NCBI RefSeq assembly: GCF_900496995.4
Contig: NC_044006.1
Location: forward strand, 31,309,120-31,373,119
Direction of reading: 5' to 3'
Origin: Aquila chrysaetos chrysaetos
Lineage: Eukaryota > Chordata > Aves > Accipitriformes > Accipitridae
DNA length: 64,000 nt
The translations under genes and the position numbers were made by a program. The stretch's first letter is position 1. Each line of letters starts with the position of its first letter. A model generated the notes under the pieces. It searched no databases. It was not told the origin of the DNA and worked only from the letters and a program-made list of their open reading frames with translations. Positions 24,801 to 35,400 of this stretch are shown in pieces.

Positions 24801-27800
24801 CTTCCCCTCCGCAATTCTCTCTTAGGGAAGAGTGGCTCAGAGCCTGGAGAGCTGCATTTTGTGCCTGCTGTAGCCATATCATAAAGAAAACATTGTTTCA
24901 CTAGTTAAACTAGGCCATTTCTGTGTGGTCGCATTGCTCCCAAGAGGAGGCTTGATTAAGGTACTTTGATAAGATGTCTAAGCTTCTGGAATAGAAGATC
25001 GTACTTATCTTTACCATGATTTCTGATGGGCTGCAATTTAGTCCATTAAGTACAACCAGAAGCCAGCTGGCCTGATAGCATCACAGTCCATAGCCTATGG
25101 GATATAACTGACTTGGAAGAAATGTATACCATTGCAAAACCTGGAGAGTAGGTACACCGTGCAGAGCAGATCATGCACTCATGCAGGCTTACTTCAGAGT
25201 AGTCATTGGGAAAGTTACACAGGTGCAAATTTCTTCAATGTGAACAAGGCTGAAGTGGCATTTTCTTCTTTTCTTGCCTGCAGGCATACTTTCAGACTTT
25301 TCTGATAATCTGCTGAAAAGGTATGGTATCACAGAGAAGCCACAGAGAGAGAGAGTGAGTCCAGCCTCTCAGGTCACCGAACTGGAGCAGAAAAAGCCCA
25401 GGAGAAAAGATACGCCTGCAATACACATCCCACCCTTGATAACAGGTAAGAAACTTACTTGGGTAAAGGTGCTCCAAAGAGGAAGTAAAAAGTGGCTAGT
25501 GTCAGAGGTATGCTTGGGAGGGGGCTGGAAGGATGTTAGTCTGCCCAGTGTACTTTGCAGTTCCTGCTAAACTGGACCTATTTGGTCAAAGTATATAATA
25601 GCAGTGGTGGCTCATGGAATGTCTTTTCCATATCCCCTGCTCATGCTCTGGGGATAGAAGGGAAGGGGAGTAAGAGAAGACATTAGGTCACTTGATTATC
25701 TCTTGCAAACATGAGCCTGCTTTTGTGAAAGGCCAGCTACTGCTCTGCTTTTCAAACCTGAGCACATGCAAATTTTTAGGTAACCAGCACTAACTTGGCT
25801 CACGTTGCCTCAAACAACCTGAAGCAAAGCTGTCCTGATTAACCTCCTCTTAACTCCACAGTCCCTGACATGCTGAGGAAACCAAGCTGTGATGAACTTC
25901 TCGTTAAGAGCACCTTAAAGAGTTCTGTGCTTCCTTCATAATACGCAGTGCAGCAGCTAATTTGCTTGGTGACCATATGGAGTTAGCCAGCCATGTTTTG
26001 GTTCTAAGAGCCTTTGTTTGTTGTATTTCCCACATTCCTCTATCACAGAAGGGCCTCAATTCATCAATATTTCTGAGGGTCTTTGAAGATGTAAAGCACT
26101 GTGTAAATGTTAATCACTAGTGGTAGCTAGGGATGCAGGAACTAGTGCAAGGTTGTATGCTATGCACTAGCCCTTTCCAGATCACAGGACGGAGCAAAAA
26201 ATGAATGAACTAATGAACAAATGAATGAACAAAAATCAAACAAACCCGAGAACTAAAACTAGTGCCAAAACTGGAAAACACTGTTCCCTTAGGAATCCTC
26301 TCATATGAACCGGTTATGCTGTGGGCTGGCACTACTAAGCAGTGAGACACACTAAAGGCAAATGTCCTGAGACAGATACTTTGGCCCTGAGTGACTAAGC
26401 AGCAGCTCAGTACATCAAGCACCCGAGTTTCAGGTACACTTTGAATGGAATTTCCTGTACACCTAATAATTATAAGGTGTGCAAATGACTTCATCAATCC
26501 AAGTAGGCACCTGTATTTGTAGACATCTCCTTTCTTTGAGAATCTGAGCCTTCATAACTGACTTAAACATGTGTAAGATTTTTTTTCATTTGATCAGTAT
26601 GAGGTTACCAAAAGCAGAGAGAAGTATGACTAAGGTTGCAGGATCATGGCAGCAAGCATGGTACTTACATATTGATCTGCCTAAGGAAAATACATTTTTT
26701 ATTTCCTCACTGAACTCAAGCATCCCAATGGCTTGTGTCATCAATGCTGCTGTGAGTCACTGGAAACCTGCTCCAATCATTTGCTGGGGGAAATGAAACC
26801 TATCACACAACTTCTGAGCCCAACTGCAAATGCTCCACTTTTTGAAATATTTAATATAGAGCACTGATAATGAACTGCTATATAATTGCTGGAGAAAATT
26901 ACTCAGCAAATTACATGGAATTCCACATGACAAATAAATTAGGTGGGAAAAAATCATAGCCTTTTAGGAATTGATTCAGAAACAGAAGCAGAGGCAAAAT
27001 TTATCCAACTATTTATAATAAACATTAGTTCTGTGTATTATACTGGAAGCCTACCCTTCCCATGGACCTTGGATGAGAGATGAGACATTATTTTGGTAAG
27101 TTCAAAAACACCCCCAAGAAAAGTTGCCTTTGGCCATTTGTAGCACCTTTAAAGATGCTGTATGTCCTTTCACTCCTGGGTATATGCAGAGAAGGAGAAT
27201 CTGAAAGCAAAACACGTTTCACAGAAATCAAAGATGAAATGTGTAACAGTGAAGCTGAGAGGCTTGACTCTTATTTGGTTTAAATGTAATTGCTAGCTAA
27301 GAGGATGCAGCAAGGATGAATTATTTCCTTGACCTGTCTCAACAGTATTCTGGTTGGATTAGCATCTAGTCACTTATTACTTCATGTTTCTATCCTAGCT
27401 TTAACTAGCTCAAATAGGCACTTAAGAGAGCAATAAGAATCATTGTAAGGGTCTTCACCTCTTGCCTCCCGTCAAGACTTCCTCTTTAACTTTTAATAAT
27501 TTTCAAAGCAAAAAGAAGCTAATACAAGTTATGTGGTAACAGAAATGTGTTATAATCCCCAAATGATTTGGTAATAAAAGAAGTCAAAAGGCAAGGAAAG
27601 AGGAGAGGAAAGAGGAAAGGAGAGGAAAGAGGGGAGGAGAGGAGTGGAGAGGAGAGGAAAGGAAAGGAAAGGAAAGGAAAGGAACTTCCCTTCCCTTCCC
27701 TTCCCTTCCCGTCCCCTTCACCTTCCCTTCCCGTCACCCGTCGCCTCTCTTCCTTCCCTTCCCCTTCCCTGCCTTCCCTCCCCTTCAGTAAAGGGGAAAA

Positions 27801-30800
27801 AACATGCAGCGACCTTCAAATGTGACAAAATTCAAACTGTGTGCATTTGCTGTTGGGAAAATTATAGAAACTAACACAATTTTCAGTTGTTTTCAATTAT
27901 ACTTCCAATGACACTTTCTTGCCTACTGATGAAGTCACCTTCCAGCACTCAGCACAGCTTCAAAGCAACCTGCTAGATGCTGCCTCTCCCTGCAGACAGC
28001 CTTTCCAGCTCCTGTATCCTGGGTCCATTTTCCAGTGACTGACCTCCTGTGGCACACTTGTGCCTGTATCAGGGGCAAAGTAGCCTATGTGTTTGAATGC
28101 CTGAATTTCATTCCCTCCCTACTCTGAGGATGCATATTTTCTTTTCAAGATACATACCAACATACAGCCTTCTGGTTGAAATTCGCCAGTGGTGGCTCCA
28201 TGACTTGCTATGAAAAATTGACTCTTTGTGGCTGAGGGCTGGTCCAATATTTACTACTTGTTTACTTTCAGGGTTACCCCATCAGGTAGCAGACAGAGCA
28301 CAAACAAACTGAGCTCTTGCGGAACTGCTGTGCAAAATAGAACCTGAATTATAGCCTCAGAGACCTGAGAAGCCCTGGCAGGGCTACGTGCGCTAAATAA
28401 ATACAGACAGGCCTTGCTGTCCCTGTCTCCCTGTTGGCATTGCTGCAGTAAGCAGCACACTCAGTGCCGCGTGTATCCCTTGCGACCTGCTAATGAGGAT
28501 TGTCCTGTTTCTAACACTTCCCCTTCAGATCCCTCCCAAACACCACTTCCAGATGTCAGTTCAGAAAACTCCACTTAATTGTTTGTAGTAACAGAGCTTA
28601 ATTACTAGATTATCTTTTTAAGCAGCTGTCCACACAAATAGCTTTGTTGTAAATGTAAAAATGGCAGCTGTGTTATCTCTCTCCATTTAGACCAGCTGGT
28701 TATGAGAACTCTAGGATGATCCCTCTCCTTTTTGGGTGGTCAGAGAGATTTTCAATCACAAATAAAAGCAAGTCAAACAGACCATACAAAGTGATGAAAA
28801 TCAATGTATCTATCTACTGGATGGCACATGATCCAAATGAGAAGCAGAATCAGTTTTACATCTTGCAAACACCCAATCCAAATGGGAAATGCAGGTACAG
28901 AAAGGGGGCTGCTAAATTAGCACCTGAACGTTACCGTCTGCAGGAACCCATGGTTACCTGTTGTCTGCAGAAGGAGACTAAGGAAATCAGTCCTTAGCCA
29001 TCTTAAATGTCTAAGCCTGGGCATCAGAAAACCCTCCCCTACAAGGGTCTGACTTCTAAATGTATTCAACCTTCAAACTCCTACTGAAGTGGCACAAAAA
29101 ACATTGTGCCATCTGTGTGCAAATGAGCCATGAGTAGAGGTCTCCTCCAGTGCCCAGCTCCCCTTCAGTCAGCCAACACCTTGGCTTTCTAAAGGGATTA
29201 GACCAGACGACAAAATATAATCACAATTCCTTTTTTTTTTTTCCCCCTGCCACATGACAGTAAATGATTTGAACCTGATCCAAAGCCCGTACTCAGCTCT
29301 GGGACACTCTATTGCTATCCCCACTTAGCAATACATTCAATTAACTGAAGGATTTCTGAGAGCTCTTCAGGCCTGTGGGTTTGAGCAAGAATGTAAATAC
29401 ATGTGTAAATATGGGAACATAGTTCCTGAAATGTGGCTACTTAAGGTTTCTTAATCAGATCAGAGATAACTAGTAAAACCACAGTTGCAAACCCTCATTC
29501 TCCCTCATGCCCTAGAAAACTAGTTGAGGTAGCTCCTTTAGGATAACATCAACACCCCAGTGAAAAATCTGAGTGACGCAGGAGAAGTACAGCAGTTTTT
29601 TGCCCTTTTCCAGTGCAAGGGATGTGACTGGAGCACTCCAAAACTCTTCCAACCCAGCTGCAGGAGTTGTGTGTAGGCAGTCAAGGGGAACTGGTGCCAT
29701 CTTGGTGGTTTTCTGATTTACAAACCAAGAGGAGTGGCTTAGATCTAGGTGGCACCTGGCAAATGGTTGATTTAAGCCAACTTTTGCTTCTGCCAATGTT
29801 TGAGCTTCCTAACAGTAGCTCTCATGTCTCTGTGAGCCTTTGAGGTCCTAGTCTCTAGCTAAAAATTGCAAGTAGTTTCAAGTTCTGTTGGGAAAATATG
29901 GCTACATTGTATTTCTACGCTGCTTGCTTTAGTCAGATCTCTTGGCAGATACTAACAGAACAACCTACCAATCCTTAAAACAGATCTGCAGCATGAGCTG
30001 CATTTCATAATACAGCTGGGAAAACAGAGGCAGGAAGGCTAAGTGATTTACTTAAACAGTAAACGGAGAAAGACTGACTTAGAAATGTTCCCCAATTCCT
30101 AGTCCTGCTCACTCCTTTTAAACCCAGAATTTCCAAACCATGTTCAGTAAAGCACTTTCCTCACAAGTTATCGGTGGCATTATATGAAAGAAAAAAATCC
30201 TTTCCCTGTGTTATAGAAATAATTCTAGCTAAGGCATCCCATTTGCATCCTCTTCCCACTGTTTTGTATTAAAGGCACATAGTTGTCCTTGAAGTTGCTG
30301 GTAGTCCGTGGCCTGGAAAGTTAATAACCTGCAGCTCTAGGCTATGTCCTCCTCTGAACTTTGAATCCTGAACTCTGCTGGAAGCCTTTGGAGTTCATCA
30401 GTCACCAAAGCAATTCATTGCTAACGATGCATCATCTTGCTATGCACTGTGGTAAGCATCTGGCGCACTACTGATGTGGGTCCAGCTAAGAGCTGGGGAT
30501 CTCTGCTTGGCTGTCTCTAGCATCTGCTCAAAAAAGGATAGTTTAAATGCTATAATCAAGCCATCAGAATTACATAAACATACTTTTCCTTCATCACTTC
30601 GTAATTCAAATAAGAGACATGATCATAAAGCACAGTGCAGCTTTATTTAGCTTACATTCCTAATTTCTTATTCCTGAGTCTACCCAAAAGATAGGTTAGC
30701 TCTCATCAAATGATCCATTGTAGCTTCACACCTTTAGCATATTTTAGCTATGTTTTCCTCATCCCTCAAATGCTCCATAAAGAAAAAATAACAACAATAA

Positions 30801-32236
30801 AAAAACCACCCTCCCCTCATTCCCCCCACCAAGTCCCAAAGACAACAGTAAAAAAAATTGTCTGTACTTGCCTAAATTGTCTATATGAATAGAAGTCTGA
30901 GTGGGGAACATTTACATCCATCTCCATAAAATGGCATAATTCTTTGCAGTTAACAATGGTGTTTACTCAATTGCTGCTTGAACAAATAAAGTCCTTCGTG
31001 TTTCAAAATAATATTCATTCATGCCTTTCAGGTTATCTCATGGTCCCACTGAAACCAGCTAGTTCACAAGTACTACATATAAATGAAGCAGGAGCTAACT
31101 TAAATGAAGGGCAGTATAGGTTAATATTTTCATTAATTCATCACCCCTTGAAAAGACTCCAAATTTGAAGAAAATCTTCCTGTGTGGTATTGCTCTATTT
31201 TCAGACCTCATCAAGACTGAAAGCCTTCTCTGTGAGAGGGCTTTTGATGCAGAAAGAAGCAAAACAGGTTGGTTTGACAGAACAACTCAGCCGGTTAGCA
31301 CAGACTGAGACCAAACAGTAGGAGACCATATTAGGGAGAGATTTCGTTGGTCTCAACACAATGGTAACCCTCATCCTGTTTTTAGACTATGTTAACCTCT
31401 GCACCAAGGAATGTGGGAGTAAAATATATCTTACAGGTCACTTGTTTTTTACTGGGAACAGGCAAAAGCAACACAATCTGTTAAAATAGGGATCAAGACA
31501 TTTTCTACCTAATGCATTGTCCTCTCTTCACTCAATTAATTTAATTTCTAATGAAGAGAGCAGTTACAGTAATTGTGATATCTTGGTATCACATAAAAGC
31601 CTCAAGATCCATAAGGGGTGGACTTACTAGTTTAAGCATAAGAGAGAGAAAGAGGAGAGACAGAGAGAAGGGGGGGAGAGACAGAGATTTGTGGAAGACT
31701 TGAGTCTGTTTTCACATTGATCTTAATTTGGTTGCTTCTGCAATTTATTGATACTATGTAACTTCAGTGGGGATGGCACTTGGCATGTGGGTATTCTAAC
31801 ATTTGTCTCATTTGTGGCATCTGCATTTGCAAAATCTAAGTGATATTGCTGTATACATATAGAAAACACACACGTGTTCACATAAGCTGACTAAATCACA
31901 AAGATTAATCACAGTATTTATTTCATCACGCAAGTTCCTTCCCTTTTTAGCTTCCCAAACCCTTTTAACAAACAGGTTCCCAGATGAAAATTCAGTGTCT
32001 CATTTCACAGGTAGCCTAAATATGCTGGATTTAAGAGTGCTTGATAATTTTAGCTAAAAATGCAGTGATCCAATTATAGTTCACTGTATTTCAGGAGACT
32101 GATGTGCCAAAAATAAATGAGGAGTAACTCCTATGATGTTGGAAAACTATGTTAGGATCAAGAAATTAGAGAGGACTGAAAAATTCTTCTTATCCTGATA
32201 TTTTCTAAAGAAGTAATATTTTAAATCAACTCCTTT

Positions 32237-32267
<31 letters not shown>

Positions 32268-32369
32268 TGTGTGTCCTTCTGTTTTTAAGGCACTAAGCTG
32301 CTTACAGAAGAAAAGCAAACAGTGATTATGGAAGATGAAGAAAAGGATGGAGACACAATCCCCAGTTAA
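21729..32369 (+). CDS. PPP1R17: PPP1R17 (G-substrate), complete spliced coding region
   Basis: Protein phosphatase 1 regulatory subunit 17 is a small, heat-stable, largely disordered cytosolic protein known from cerebellar Purkinje cells. After phosphorylation by cGMP-dependent kinase it inhibits PP1 and PP2A. Four coding exons with GT-AG borders join with every junction after the first base of a codon: 82 + 153 + 162 + 80 = 477 nt, giving 158 residues and TAA (human: 155). The protein opens MMSTE, has an acidic first segment, then two homologous blocks. The motif [10 protein letters not shown] occurs at residues 61-70 and 115-124, placing the target threonines at Thr68 and Thr122 (human Thr68 and Thr119, from memory). 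The tail is acidic (MEDEEKDGD). Identity rests on close resemblance to remembered human G-substrate throughout. No frameshift or broken splice site is visible. The non-coding first exon is not proven. Confidence 0.96.
22681..22698. repeat. 18-bp perfect palindrome
   Basis: TACTTATTTAAATAAGTA equals its own reverse complement. It directly abuts the MIR fragment in intron 2 of PPP1R17. Confidence 0.9.
22699..22760 (-). mobile_element. MIR-type SINE core fragment
   Basis: CCCATTTTACAG, GGAAACTGAGGCAG and GAGGTTAAATGAG in this order are the reverse complement of the MIR core. It lies in intron 2 of PPP1R17. Confidence 0.65.
23637..23664. repeat. (TTTG)6 microsatellite at the acceptor of PPP1R17 coding exon 2
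   Basis: Six TTTG units and TTTT, ending 8 bp before the splice site and forming most of the polypyrimidine tract. Confidence 0.95.
23673..23825 (+). CDS. PPP1R17: PPP1R17 second coding exon, first phospho-repeat
   Basis: It encodes residues 28-78 plus the first base of Gly79, starting at [20 protein letters not shown] and ending near [12 protein letters not shown]. The acceptor is TTTTCCCTGCAG preceded by a (TTTG)6 microsatellite; the donor is AACAG|GTGAGC. Length is 153 nt (51 codons) with the same phase at both ends, so the exon can be duplicated or skipped without a frameshift. Residues 61-70 hold the first basic-Thr-Pro motif with Thr68, the kinase target in the human protein. A weak internal donor-like site (GGAAAG|GTAAAA) lies near 23730. 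Confidence 0.96.
23826..25283 (+). other. PPP1R17: PPP1R17 intron between the duplicated exons
   Basis: GTGAGC...CTGCAG, 1.46 kb, without recognised repeats. Frames of 60-145 codons on both strands around 24170-24900 have no supported identity. Confidence 0.93.
25284..25445 (+). CDS. PPP1R17: PPP1R17 third coding exon, second phospho-repeat
   Basis: It encodes residues 79-132 plus one base, beginning [20 protein letters not shown] and ending [12 protein letters not shown]. Acceptor is TTGCCTGCAG, donor AACAG|GTAAGA. Length is 162 nt (54 codons) with the same phase as the preceding exon. Residues 115-124 repeat the [10 protein letters not shown] motif, with Thr122 as the second target. The last 61 nt agree with the last 61 nt of the preceding exon at about four positions in five, counted by eye, so the two exons arose by duplication. 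Confidence 0.96.
25862..25941 (+). other. Exon-like sequence: possible alternative terminal exon of PPP1R17
   Basis: A good acceptor (ACCTCCTCTTAACTCCACAG, ending 25861) precedes a frame that, in the phase left by the previous exon, completes a Val codon and reads [20 protein letters not shown] then SVLPS and TAA at 25939-25941. It lies only 416 bp after the third coding exon. CDELLVKS faintly resembles SDQLIKS and SDNLLKR at the starts of the duplicated exons. Use would replace the acidic C-terminus. It may equally be a cryptic site that is never used. Confidence 0.25.
26197..26240. repeat. Imperfect (AATG)n
   Basis: ATGAATGAACTAATGAAC and further AATGAATGAAC units in intron 4 of PPP1R17. 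Confidence 0.75.
27593..27787. repeat. Purine tract switching to pyrimidine tract: (GGAAA)n then (TTCCC)n
   Basis: About 92 bp of almost pure A/G, ending in five GGAAA units, changes at 27684/27685 to about 100 bp of almost pure C/T beginning with five TTCCC units. The arms are related by an imperfect inverted repeat. It lies in intron 4 of PPP1R17; 70-85 codon frames across it are artefacts. Confidence 0.9.
29995..30075 (-). mobile_element. Probable MIR-type SINE fragment
   Basis: TACAGCTGGGAAAACAGAGG, then GGCTAAGTGATTTACTTAAA, resembles the MIR core in reverse orientation with several mismatches. Confidence 0.45.
31640..31687. repeat. GA-rich low-complexity tract
   Basis: AGAGAGAGAAAGAGGAGAGA with GGGGGGGAGAG in intron 4 of PPP1R17. 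Confidence 0.85.
32236..32274. repeat. (CT)n T20 (GT)4 at the acceptor of the last PPP1R17 exon
   Basis: TCTCTCTCTCT, 20 T and GTGTGTGT, ending 15 bp before the splice site. Confidence 0.95.
32290..32369 (+). CDS. PPP1R17: PPP1R17 terminal coding exon and stop
   Basis: It completes Gly133 and encodes [20 protein letters not shown] and DTIPS, then TAA at 32367-32369. This corresponds to the acidic human tail. The acceptor is unusual: CT repeats, then 20 T, then GTGTGTGT, then CCTTCTGTTTTTAAG. The intron before it is 6.8 kb, the longest between coding exons. Confidence 0.94.
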
Positions 32370-33790
32370 GATTACAGTGATATTTCCAATAATGCAGTGT
32401 AAATAATTCTGGGTCATTCAAAGTGGCAGCACATAGAAAAAAAAGTCTTTTCATTTTTATAAATAATAATTTTCTCAAGCATGCACTTGAATTTAAATTC
32501 TCTTCAAGTGCTTATCTGCATCTCATGAAATCCCAGCAAGCATCATAGGAGCTGATGATAGAAATTTCACTTGCACATGGGGTTGGAAGGATTCTCTTGG
32601 TTTACTAAAAGCAGCTTCCCAGGTTTTTTGTCAATGAGGAATCCACCTCAGATCAGAGCTAGCTTTGCGCAGCGTGGTGATAAGAGTTAACACCAAGGAT
32701 ACCACCAATCCACTGTGCCTGGTACTAGATACCAGAGCAGTTGGTAGCACAGGGCCGTAAAGCATCAACTAATGATTCAAATTGCATTTTTCTCCTAACA
32801 ATTCACCTCATTCGTCCAGCTTTCCTCTGCTGGAACATCACTGACTGCAGCGCAAATTCCCACGTGCAGAGCTGATAGGATAGATGGAGAGAGCGGGAAG
32901 GCAGGAATCAACTGTAGAGTCCCTGAAACGCAAAGCAAACAATTCCTCTGCCTGTATCTGCTCATGACTTGTATTTGTCAGGAGAAAAAGGTAGTTCTAC
33001 TGTAGTACAAAAACTTACAGCAAAGGGCTGTCAACATTGACACATCAAACAGGACAGAGGGCAGAGCTCTCAAAAGAGAAACATACGGGAAGTGCAGCGC
33101 CTGCCTATTACACCAGGGTAGCCTATGGATTTTTTTTTTTTCCAAAGGTTTTATTCCTGGCTTGGTAAAAGATAAACTAGTTGGGTAGTTGATCCTTTTA
33201 CTCCATATTTTTTCCTTTGATATCTGCTTTTTAAACTGAGTCCTAGGTTGACAGTTAGAAAGGGCTGTAAAGATTAAAAATCACAGTGGGAGAGTAAAAA
33301 CTGAGTAAAAGGTAGTGTTACTTGATGGCATACGCATACTGCAAAGTGGAACAACACCACGCTTTTTCTTTAATAGTTTACCTCATTGATTGAATCAAGA
33401 ATTGTTTTCACAGCCAGCTACAGCCTTCAGCATTTATACAAACAGAGATGTGTACTTGTAGAATATTATACAAAATAGGCAGAACTGGGTAGTTTTGTGC
33501 TTACCTTAATAGCTCTGTGTGCTAGACAGAGCAGCACTGCCGGCTGGACCCTTAGGGACCTCAGCAGGGAGGTTGAAGATTATCTAGCCTGGCAGACTGA
33601 ATTTAGTTATCTTTTTAACACCCTTAGGCAGACAGCTGAGGAGCACACTAGTTTGGACTTCATTTGCCACAGTGACTGACCCAGCATCTTTCATAAGAAC
33701 GCAGTCCATTCACAGATATTCAGCTTCCAGATGTAATCAACAAGCTTATAATAAATAATCATGTATTAAAGTGTACAGGAGGCCAGCTAT
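32370..33790 (+). other. PPP1R17: Probable 3' UTR of PPP1R17
   Basis: AT-rich sequence after the stop without coding character. The first variant signal ATTAAA is at 33273-33278. A canonical AATAAA (33750-33755) closely followed by ATTAAA (33765-33770) is the best candidate end, giving a UTR of about 1.4 kb. The true 3' end cannot be fixed from sequence alone. Confidence 0.45.
33750..33770 (+). terminator. PPP1R17: Candidate poly(A) signals of PPP1R17
   Basis: AATAAA at 33750-33755 and ATTAAA at 33765-33770, about 1.4 kb after the stop, followed by GTGTACAGG. Another AATAAA lies near 33870. Assignment is inferred from order and strand. Confidence 0.4.
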
Positions 33791-34205
33791 ATTATTAATG
33801 GGATGCCTGATACTTAGGAGGTGTACTTTTTTTATCCTGTTAATCTATCAGTAAGACAAGATAATATTTAAAATAAAATCAATCGATAGTTCATATAATA
33901 ACACTCATATAAGGTACACAATAAAATATGTCACAGCAAGTACATGACAAGAAATACATGTGATTCGAGTCTAGCTTTGCCAGTGAAGTTGGTATTTTCA
34001 GTGCACAATACAGCAAGAGTGAGAGCGTGAAGTCCTGAAAATATTGAAATGAACATCAGAAATGGATTAGCTGTGAAAACAGACATGTTTAGATGTGAAG
34101 GCCCTTAACAACACAAGGGAGGAACACAAATAGGATGTGATTGACTTCACTGCTCTAAAGAGGATTTGTTTCCAAGCCTGGGGAATGCTGACACAGCTTA
34201 ATATG

Positions 34206-34222
34206 AAAAAAAAAAAAAAAAA
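34206..34222. repeat. Poly-A tract
   Basis: About 16 A in the intergenic region. Confidence 0.85.
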
Positions 34223-35324
34223 GAGCAAGCTTTAAGCCTAGCACTATATGTTCTTCGCCAAAGAGGAGTTATGGTCCCAGTGACATCTCTGACAGCACAG
34301 CAGCCTAATTTACCATCCCTGTGTAGATCAACTTGAAGCCCAGTCATAAAAATGCTGCAGCATACATAATTTCCTGCAGTTTATTTAAAATGGCATATTC
34401 ATAGCCTGGTAATTCAGCATTTACTTTTTTTCCACCCAGGAGCAACGTGAGTGACTAAAAAGTAATTTTTCACTTGATCAATTAACTAAATAGGAGTTTT
34501 TGCAATGTTCCTGGGAAGCAGTGCGATGAATCGTTTCTCAAAGCTTTCACCTGCCTCATTGCACTCAGTGAAAGTGTTAAATGTTACTTTATTTAAGATA
34601 CGATTTTTTTCAAATCAGATAAACTCTGCCTCTTCCCCCAAAACAAAGCCTTTAGGTGTTGCAGAATCATGTGTGGACTGTACAGTGGCGTGAATGTGGT
34701 TTACTGGGTTTACTTATTGTTGTTCAGGCTCTGAACTCTCCCTTTAAGACCAGATAGGGCTAAAACTGCACAAATTGCCCGCCTAGGCAAATGGCTGGAG
34801 TTGGTGTGTTCTGGGGCAGAAATGCTTTTGTACCCAGTGTCCCCAAAGGTCCCCCATGGCCATTACAGCAAAGACGAAAGGAAGCGGAAAGCACAGAAAC
34901 AGGCTAAGCCTTTCCGTAGCACTGTTAGGATTGGGATGCTCCAGAATGAAATTGCTTACATTGTCTGCACATAGGCATTGACTGCTTTAGGGCCTTAGTA
35001 GCTGGCTTGCATTCAGATATTTAGCTGGAACTGCTTCTGACCCCAGAAGTCTGCACTGGGCAGGACAACCAGTCCGAGACCTCAGAGGGAATGAAGGGCT
35101 TCAGTCAGTGGATAAAACACTGACTGCAGTCGGGAGGTTGTTAACGGCTAATATTTTGGGAGCAAATTCTCAATTAACCTCTACCTAGAAAATAAGGGAC
35201 AGGCCTCTGTTTACAATAGAATTGGGACAAAGGGATTTAATAGCCTTGCCCTTTAGCAACTTTCAACTAAGGATTGCAGAAAGCCCATCACCCATCCGAA
35301 GGGGATGTAATGAACATTTTTGTA

Positions 35325-35400
35325 GTGCTAAACATGAGGTCCATAGGTTAAGTGATTTGCCCAGCTAAACCACAGCAGAAGCAAATCCAAAGCAACATTC
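35325..35400 (-). mobile_element. Probable MIR-type SINE fragment
   Basis: AGGTTAAGTGATTTGCCCAG matches the reverse complement of the MIR core; flanks are too diverged to extend the call. Confidence 0.5.

Larger units (their letters stand above)
25446..32289 (+). other. PPP1R17: PPP1R17 last intron
   Basis: GTAAGA...TTTAAG, 6.84 kb. It contains the exon-like 25862-25941, the purine/pyrimidine switch, a MIR-like fragment and GA-rich and T-rich tracts. Confidence 0.92.

Noticed and set aside
27519..27874. Glu/Lys/Gly- and Phe/Ser/Pro-rich frames
   Set aside because: Direct translations of the purine/pyrimidine repeat.
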